Assembly (NCBI GenBank): GCA_905221605.1
Contig: CAJNDS010000672.1
Coordinates: forward strand, 57,501 to 92,419
Length of the DNA stretch: 34,919 bases
Direction of reading: 5' to 3'
Origin: Symbiodinium natans
Taxonomy: Eukaryota > Sar > Dinophyceae > Suessiales > Symbiodiniaceae
Numbering within the stretch: position 1 is the first letter of the stretch; each line of letters opens with the position of its first letter. Below are positions 29,645 through 34,919 of the stretch, piece by piece. The position numbers and the translations under genes were made by a program. Below the pieces are notes generated by a model. That model was not told where the DNA came from. It worked only from the letters and a program-made list of their open reading frames with translations, and did no database searches.

Positions 29645-31270
29645 GTGAGGCGCTGACCGTCGATCCACATAAGGGGGCATGTGTTACCGTGCATTGACGT
29701 GCGCGAAGACTATGCAGAAGACCATCGATGTCAGATGCCTCGAGTATTTTCCAGGGAAGGCTTTGCAGTGTGGAGCACACACACTGCTGCTGGACAACTT
29801 CCCGGCGCTTCGTCACGGATGAAGTACCCAGCGTGGTAAAATCCTGGGCTTGAAAGCCTGCCTGTTGTTTCGCTGCGTCCGTTCGATGAAATGAGACCAA
29901 CCGACCAGTGTAACATGACAAACATGTGCAGACTCTTGTTACACGTCTTGCCACAGCGCTGTATCTTTCCAAGAAGAGGAGCATTTTGCAAGAAGTCATT
30001 TCGCAGGAAGCTTATGAAGCTGGGACTTTGTCATAACAATAAAACCAAGAACTTGTAGCTACTGACTTGACTTGTAAACGGTGTAGGGCCAACCTGCCCT
30101 GAGAGTCACTCGTCGACTCTGACTGGATGTAGTCTACTGCGCGCAGCCAGTCCTTGCAGCCGCACAATCTATGTGCCACCATGAGACGAGCAACTGGGGC
30201 TGCATTTCATCCTCGCGTGCAGCCAGTCCTTCACACCCTTATAGACCCTTTAGACCCGTAGGAGATATGCCTAGACATGTGCATAGACACTGAGGCCCAT
30301 CCTGTGGCGTTGGTTCGGAGGGTCAATGACAAAGTGTTTCGAAAACTATGTAGGGTGTCGCCGGCGCTGTCAAACACTCTAACTTTCCGAAGCCTGTTCA
30401 TTTCTTTGTGCTCATGATGTCAGTCAGTATGGATACAGTTGGTGAGGTTGCGATATCACTCGGGGTTTGGATGCTGGAGTTGACTCGAATAGGATTTCCT
30501 GGGCGACGTGCAAAGCGAAAGCTTGGAGAGTGTCTGCTGGTAGCTGCAACGATGCTCTTCTTGCCCTCCGGTGCTTTTGGCCTGCAGGGTGCTTTCCATC
30601 ATGCAGACCGCATATGGACACATCCCACAGGCGCTTTTGCCTTCTGCGGCAACATTCAAAGCCGGCGTCATCGTCCTCGCACTTCCTATCACCGAAAGCA
30701 GTGCGGCGTGCAGCCGTTAAGACAACGCTACCTCTGCCTCGGGCTGCAGCTCTGTCCTTGCAGTTCATGCTTTCAACGTGCGCTTCATGTAGCCGGCGTC
30801 TTCCAACCGCTTTATCCACGCAGCATATATGTTTATCATCTTGTTGATGGCAAAAAAAGTAAGCTCAAGCAAGTTGCTCAGGAGTCACTGGTTCACATTT
30901 CTCTCTTCTCAATTGGTAAGTCGCCTCCGTTCGCCCGCTGGAGCAAAGAGCAGATTCCGATACTTTGCACACCTGTTGCTGGAGTTCGGGACTGCAGCAC
31001 AGCGAAGGAAGCGGTGGATTATTCAAAGCAGCCGCTTGCAAGACCGAAAGTTTTGGCATCTTTGTAGTTGCAGAAGGGCTGTGTTTGAAATTCCTCAAGC
31101 TGGGAAGCTTGGCTGCACTTCAGGAAGCGATCCTTGGCAGCACCCAATCTCAACGCAATGACCCTGCAACCACTTGCAGCATGCTATTTGAGGAAGACGC
31201 GGTTTTCGCACTCCCCCTCTCAGTGCCAACTCTGTCCAATTCGTCTGCTTCACTCTGCACTTCCCCTACT
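29645..31270. other. No recognised gene; long frames of unclear status
   Basis: A 219-codon + frame (30408-31067) and a 131-codon minus frame (30424-30819) overlap. A consensus-like donor GTAAGT lies at 30915 and would join ...HISLFSI in phase to DSDTLHTCCWSSG at about 30954. Two copies of GCAGCCAGTCCTT lie at about 30141 and 30219. No family is recognised. Confidence 0.3.
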
Positions 31271-31277
31271 CACTAAG

Positions 31278-32226
31278 TGCAAGCTTCGGAGAAAACTTGC
31301 CACATGGGGGAACAAGAAAGTGACTGCCAAGGACACAACCAACAGGTACTTCGGCTTAGATTACAGAAGCAGCCCTATGCCGCCCCTGAAGCACCACGGT
31401 TTGTCCTCAAGCATGGATCGTGATGCTGTCCAAGGCCAGATGGTGGTTCCTGGCAGCCGTCACCGCAAATGCGGGAGTGGTCCTGCTCTTTGCGGTGCAC
31501 CTCTGGCCGCAGCTGCAGGCACTGCAACGTACGCAATGATTTTAGAACTTGTAGATTTGGGGTTTTCGAGATTCGCGGCCTTGCGAGGTTCCTGCAGTTC
31601 TCGAGGCATCTACTCATATCTCGTTTTCGGACTACCCCCCCCCCCCCTCATACTGCTCAAAGCGATGTGTGCAAAAGCCCTGGTCAACACCTGCCATACT
31701 GGGTATGGTCTCTCGAATTCGCCCCTTGCAAGTATTCGACCAGATTGTTCAGTTTTCGATAGGAAAGGCACAGGGTGTGAATCACATTCTGCAGGTCCTC
31801 ATCTCCAGCCTCTCAGGTGAGGAGCCGGTGGTGGACTGAGGTAACAAGTCAAGTGAATCTGGCAGAGTCTACACCGAAGTTCACCGAAGATCAGGGATAA
31901 ATCACGCGTGGTCGAAGGTCACGGTGCCCCGCAGCACCTTTGAATATGCCTCGGTGTGCCAAGGATTACTTAATACCTCCAGACCATGCGCCCGACGCAT
32001 GCCTGCAGGATGACACCCCAATTGAGCGCCCCGTCGGCACTTGGATTAATAGGTTGGACTTCTGGTGGTGGGGTTGTTTAGCCCGCAAAAGGCGCTCCCC
32101 AAGAAGCCCTTGCCCACTCCTGGTTCCAGGAGCTCGGGCGAGTACATGCTGCAGAAGGAAGCCGAAGCCGAGTGGTTTGCCGAGGCGTGCGTGTTTCTCG
32201 CACATGGCCAGCACTTTGCCGATTGA
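31278..32226 (+). CDS. Probable single-pass or multi-pass membrane protein, unknown family
   Basis: Six exons fit in phase: 31278-31345, 31392-31518, 31663-31816, 31854-31896, 31935-31989 and 32092-32226 (TGA). The peptide starts CKLRRKLATWGNKKVTAKDT and has one clear membrane segment, RWWFLAAVTANAGVVLLFAV. It continues RCVQKPWSTPAILGMVSRIR and VFDQIVQFSIGKAQGVNHIL, and ends GEYMLQKEAEAEWFAEACVF then LAHGQHFAD. Codons end mostly in G/C. Donors are GTACTT, GC (31519), GTGAGG, GA (31897) and GC (31990); poly(C) precedes the acceptor at 31663. The first intron would be only 46 bases, and the stop could instead be read through a GA donor at 32221. A good-looking minus-strand frame (31966-32274) is its mirror. 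I recognise no family. Confidence 0.5.
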
Positions 32227-32552
32227 GCAGCAACACCTGACAGTTCCCAACCCTTCTGAATGAAGCCCAACCATGCCCTGTTCGACACACTGGCCCTCTA
32301 CCGGGCATTGACTTGGAGTAGGATCTAGGAATCCACAAGAGAGCCATGGGCCAAGAGGGAGTCCTGCAACATGAGCCCAGAGTCGGCCTCAAACATCCCA
32401 ACCCCAGAGCTAGCGGCAGTTTCCCAGGGCAGACCAAGCCATATCTAGCAGGTACTCGAGCTCTTTCAAGGATATCTGTGTGCTGGCAGTAGCAGGCACT
32501 CGAACAAAGTCAATATTTCCCGAATTCCACAAGCAATGTCTCTGTTTTGCAG

Positions 32553-32627
32553 TCGAACTGCTGAGCAGTATGACTGCCAATGCAACATCATCAGAGTACA
32601 GCCCTTGTGTGTGCGATGCGGCCTGCT
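32553..32627 (+). CDS. Unassigned possible exon
   Basis: After GTCTCTGTTTTGCAG one frame reads ELLSSMTANATSSEYSPCVC then DAAC and stops at 32628. Another open frame reads RTAEQYDCQCNIIRVQPLCV. Either could be coding; the acceptor itself is strong. Confidence 0.3.
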
Positions 32628-32654
32628 GAGACGAGTTTCTTTGCAGTTTGGATT

Positions 32655-32740
32655 CTGGTGCGGACAACACCCGCCAGTCATACTAGGTATTAGACTGGAC
32701 CTCCGCTTTTTCGCCCCTTGTAAGTCTTCGACCAGACACT
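32655..32740 (+). pseudogene. Decayed partial copy of the exon at 31663
   Basis: CAACACCCGCCAGTCATACT ... CGCCCCTTGTAAGTCTTCGACCAGA aligns with CAACACCTGCCATACTGGG ... CGCCCCTTGCAAGTATTCGACCAGA in the exon at 31663. An insertion and an in-frame TAA break the homologous frame, though PVILG-like residues remain. It may be a degraded tandem duplicate about 1 kb downstream, or a shared short repeat. Confidence 0.5.
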
Positions 32741-32855
32741 TTGGAAAACAGGTGCTGCACAGCATGGCAACGTGGAAAGGTCCCGGTCACAAGGAGGCAG
32801 CGTGGAAAGCTTTATGTGATTTCATTTGACGTGCTGGAGAAGTTCATGTGCTCAG

Positions 32856-32924
32856 GGCTTTGGGTTCGAGGGTGAGGAAATACCAGAGCGCCTCATCGTA
32901 GACCTGGTCAACTTTGAGCAACAC
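32856..32924 (+). CDS. Unassigned internal exon
   Basis: After ATGTGCTCAG the frame reads GFGFEGEEIPERLIVDLVNF then EQH (23 codons, phase 0 to 0), with G/C-ending codons and donor GTCAGA. The family is not recognised. The competing minus-strand frame (VLLKVDQVYDEALWYFLTLE) is treated as its mirror, but orientation is not fully certain. Confidence 0.4.
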
Positions 32925-33145
32925 GTCAGAAACTCTTAAAGGCGTTGGAACCCAAAGCCCCGCTGACTCCGCTGACCCCTGAGATCTGGACTCCTGGGCC
33001 TTTCTGGGCTGGTGCTCTCGTCGCCAATACCTGAGATGCCGGGTCACTGGTGCTTTGGGCTCGGCAAGCTCGCGACGATCCTCTGTTCGCGCGCAGACAT
33101 GTTGACTTTTTGGGTCGTTCCGTGCGATATTTAGAGTCACATCAG

Positions 33146-33226
33146 CAGCCAACCTCGGTCTTTCTTCGCAACCTGCCCTGTCTTTTCTGTACACTGCAAG
33201 CGCATGGAGAACGCCTGTCAATCCAG
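33146..33226 (+). CDS. Unassigned internal exon
   Basis: After CACATCAG the frame reads QPTSVFLRNLPCLFCTLQAH then GERLSIQ (27 codons, phase 0 to 0), with donor GTGCGC and mostly C/G third positions. It would splice in phase to the exon ending at 32924. The family is unknown. Confidence 0.4.
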
Positions 33227-33289
33227 GTGCGCAAAGGAGATCTATGTGCAAAAACGTGAGGGACACAGACACTGTTGCTCAAACATCAG

Positions 33290-33345
33290 CTGACAAGCTT
33301 GAGGGTACCGTGTTCAGATGGACAAAAGGAGACCACAAAGTCCAA
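33290..33345 (+). CDS. Unassigned possible exon
   Basis: After AAACATCAG the frame reads DKLEGTVFRWTKGDHKVQ. The end is unclear (GA at 33346 or later). The minus-strand frame at 33351-33512, which has a strong pyrimidine tract before its AG, remains a rival interpretation just downstream. Confidence 0.3.
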
Positions 33346-33678
33346 GAAACTGGAGGATCTTGTGCAACGTCTCTGTTTGCACTGCCGTGGTCAGAGTCGT
33401 CATCGGAGACCACAAGAGGCTCATCAGGCACAAGGTTCACTTGCCTCTCGTAGGCAGCCAAGGCTCGTAGCTGCCGGGGTAACCACTGTGGATCGGCAGC
33501 TGCAGGACCCCGCTTGAAGAAGACAAGAAGAAGAGAAAGCAAGCAGACTACACAGTATCGGTGGAGGAATAAAATGTGAGAAGTGGCCAGATTGAGAAAG
33601 CATCACTGGCGCCGATGATTTCGTGTGTGCGGCATGATTACAAACAGCGTTTACATCGCAAAAACGAGTCCGGAGCAG

Positions 33679-33831
33679 CCGCGCAACCTCCTGAAGAGTG
33701 CGCGCGAACGGGGCATCGTTCCCAAGAACCAGTTGGTGAAATATCAGATGATTTCTCATGTTTGCCGAGCTTGCAAGGCGTGCGAAGGGCAAATGGCGTG
33801 GATTCACATGTGTCCGCCGTCAACTGCATAG
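33679..33831 (+). CDS. Cys-rich exon of unknown gene
   Basis: After GGAGCAG the frame reads PRNLLKSARERGIVPKNQLV, KYQMISHVCRACKACEGQMA and WIHMCPPSTA, then TAG at 33829. Third positions are strongly C/G in the first half. The C-x2-C-x2-C cluster and a later Cys suggest metal binding. The minus-strand frame over it is a shadow. The family is not recognised, and whether this is the last exon is unknown. Confidence 0.45.
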   Translation, partial: PRNLLKSARERGIVPKNQLVKYQMISHVCRACKACEGQMAWIHMCPPSTA

Positions 33832-34039
33832 GTTAGCATCCTACACCCTGTCGCCAAAAACAAGGTCTTGGCCATGCTTCTGAATGGAGCAGTGCCCTAT
33901 GCCATTCGTTGCCCGGCACAAGATGTCCACATGCTCTGTTCGATCCTGGGACCTTACTTGGGGGGTCGAAAGCTCAGCACTGACAAAGGCCGCAACGCAG
34001 GGGTCTAGGAACTAGCCTTGATGACTACACAACGGATGT

Positions 34040-34243
34040 TTGGGGTTCGACACCACCAAAGGAAAGCTGAAGTATGAGGTTGACGTTCAACAGTTTTTAC
34101 TTTACATCAGCATTGTCTCGGAGGCTGTTACCAGCTTCAGTTGCAAGAAGACTCGATGCCTCTTGGCGGCAATTGACGGCAACTGTCCTGTTTGTCTGGG
34201 CCTGACGCGGGAGGGTGTTGATGTTTCCTTAGTGACCCTGTAG
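34040..34243 (+). CDS. Short open frame, doubtful
   Basis: The frame reads GKLKYEVDVQQFLLYISIVS ... RCLLAAIDGNCPVCLGLTRE and ends TAG at 34241. A C-x2-C pair is present. There is no clear splice pair and no family. Confidence 0.25.
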   Translation: MGFDTTKGKLKYEVDVQQFLLYISIVSEAVTSFSCKKTRCLLAAIDGNCPVCLGLTREGVDVSLVTL

Positions 34244-34259
34244 TGTGAAGCAGATCTGG

Positions 34260-34740
34260 ACTTCCTTCTTGTAGCAGGCAATGCCCCAGCTCGCCGGCAA
34301 ATGCAACACCCGAATCGGAAGGCGCGAAAAGAAACATAGTAGAATTTGAGCGACACCATGATTTGCCTCTGACGAGAAATTGAAATGACATTGTACATTT
34401 AAATCGCCGAGGTTTAGTTTCTGCCGGTGGAGTTTTCGATTTATGGTCTTTGCATGTTGACTTAGGGCGATATTATGTTATCAAAGGGTTTGTGGGCTTT
34501 CTGCATTACAGATATTCGTTATATATCTTCATTTTAATTCCTTTCTTATAATATGATAAGTCATCATGACAGGAAAAAATGCAGAATGATCTTTCAAATA
34601 GGAATCCTCGAAATTGAATATATCCCTATAAATATCCCCATAAAAGGCTACGGGCTCGACCCCTATTTTCGCTCTACGGCCGCCTTGTCGGATGCCCCGC
34701 CTCCTCTTCGGCGGTCAATTTGGCTGCTTGTGGGGGCCTT
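34260..34740. other. No gene seen; AT-rich spacer
   Basis: Base composition shifts to AT-rich (about 34380-34660). No exon or RNA gene was recognised. Confidence 0.4.
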
Positions 34741-34752
34741 GTAGGGGAATCT

Positions 34753-34850
34753 GGAAAATTCCGGGAATTTTCAGGATGATTCTCCAAGAATCATAATAAT
34801 TTTGGGACTCCCCCGGACCCGAAAATTCCGGGAATTTTCGGGATCCCCCG
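34753..34850. repeat. Pair of near-palindromes GAAAATTCCGGGAATTTTC
   Basis: GGAAAATTCCGGGAATTTTC at about 34753-34772 and GAAAATTCCGGGAATTTTCG at about 34829-34848 are near-perfect palindromes 76 bases apart. The second runs into GGGATCCCCCGGG and then telomere-like repeat. Confidence 0.8.
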
Positions 34851-34893
34851 GGTTTAGGGTTTAAAGGGTTTTACGATTTGGGGTTTTGGGGTA
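34850..34893 (+). repeat. Telomere-like block, G-strand, degenerate
   Basis: GGGTTTAGGGTTTAAAGGGT and TTGGGGTTTTGGGG variants near the end of the window. Confidence 0.85.
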
Positions 34894-34919
34894 AGTAGAA
34901 ATTGTAGATACCACCCTCC

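Noticed and set aside
31966-32274. Minus-strand frame reading KVLAMCEKHARLGKPLGFGF
   Set aside because: The + exon 32092-32226 splices in phase with upstream exons and has stronger codon bias.
32844-33272. Minus-strand frame with VLLKVDQVYDEALWYFLTLE
   Set aside because: Two + exons (32856-32924 and 33146-33226) explain the region in phase. Left as a minor alternative.
33351-33512. Minus-strand exon candidate (QWLPRQLRALAAYERQVNLV) with a fine pyrimidine tract
   Set aside because: It conflicts with + strand exons on both sides and with the one-strand layout. It is not excluded, but too weak to list.

Overview
This is nuclear DNA from a eukaryote, most likely a dinoflagellate and tentatively a symbiodiniacean or suessialean. 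Four observations support this. (1) The genes are cut into many short, GC-ending exons, and several introns open with GC (in places perhaps GA) instead of GT. (2) Plant/dinoflagellate-type TTTAGGG telomere-like repeats, mostly degenerate, lie throughout the window. (3) One gene carries the H-x2-G-x-C-x2-C-x-F ... GC-x2-G-x2-C-x-F-C-H-x-C zinc-binding module that is expanded in dinoflagellates. (4) Every exon chain I could confirm reads on the + strand, as in dinoflagellate unidirectional gene arrays. No rRNA, tRNA, CRISPR array, operon or virus was seen.

Layout. About 0.1-1.9 kb: exons of a possible FG-GAP/beta-propeller protein. 2-5 kb: no recognised gene, a G-rich block, a long CAG tract and a degenerate repeat field. 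5.2 kb: a small exon between C-strand and G-strand telomere-like blocks. 5.9-8.6 kb: an AT-rich 2.6-kb foldback element with long inverted arms and internal direct repeats. 8.8-15 kb: scattered unassigned exons among telomere-like blocks. 16.9-17.8 kb: a CKPC/CHLC zinc-finger gene. 18.1-19.5 kb: a Cys-rich multi-exon gene of unknown family, possibly continuing to about 20.8 kb. 21-22.9 kb: two short exons among telomere-like blocks. 23.2-28.0 kb: the best identified gene, a TMEM65-family mitochondrial inner-membrane protein in about ten exons, followed at once by a GGGTGT tandem array. 28.5-34.9 kb: further + strand exons, including a probable membrane protein (31.3-32.2 kb) and Cys-rich fragments; the window ends in another telomere-like block.

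The most interesting signal is the relation between telomere-like repeats and splice sites. At several exons the intron that follows opens with G-strand repeat (GTTTAGGG or a variant), and the intron that precedes ends in C-strand repeat (CCCTAAA) or poly(C) before the AG. The two ends of such introns are complementary and could pair. Exon limits come from reading the sequence by eye, using splice-like dinucleotides, reading-phase agreement and, for two genes, family motifs. Gene ends, first exons and unassigned exons are uncertain. GC-rich exons here also give long open antisense frames, which I discarded.
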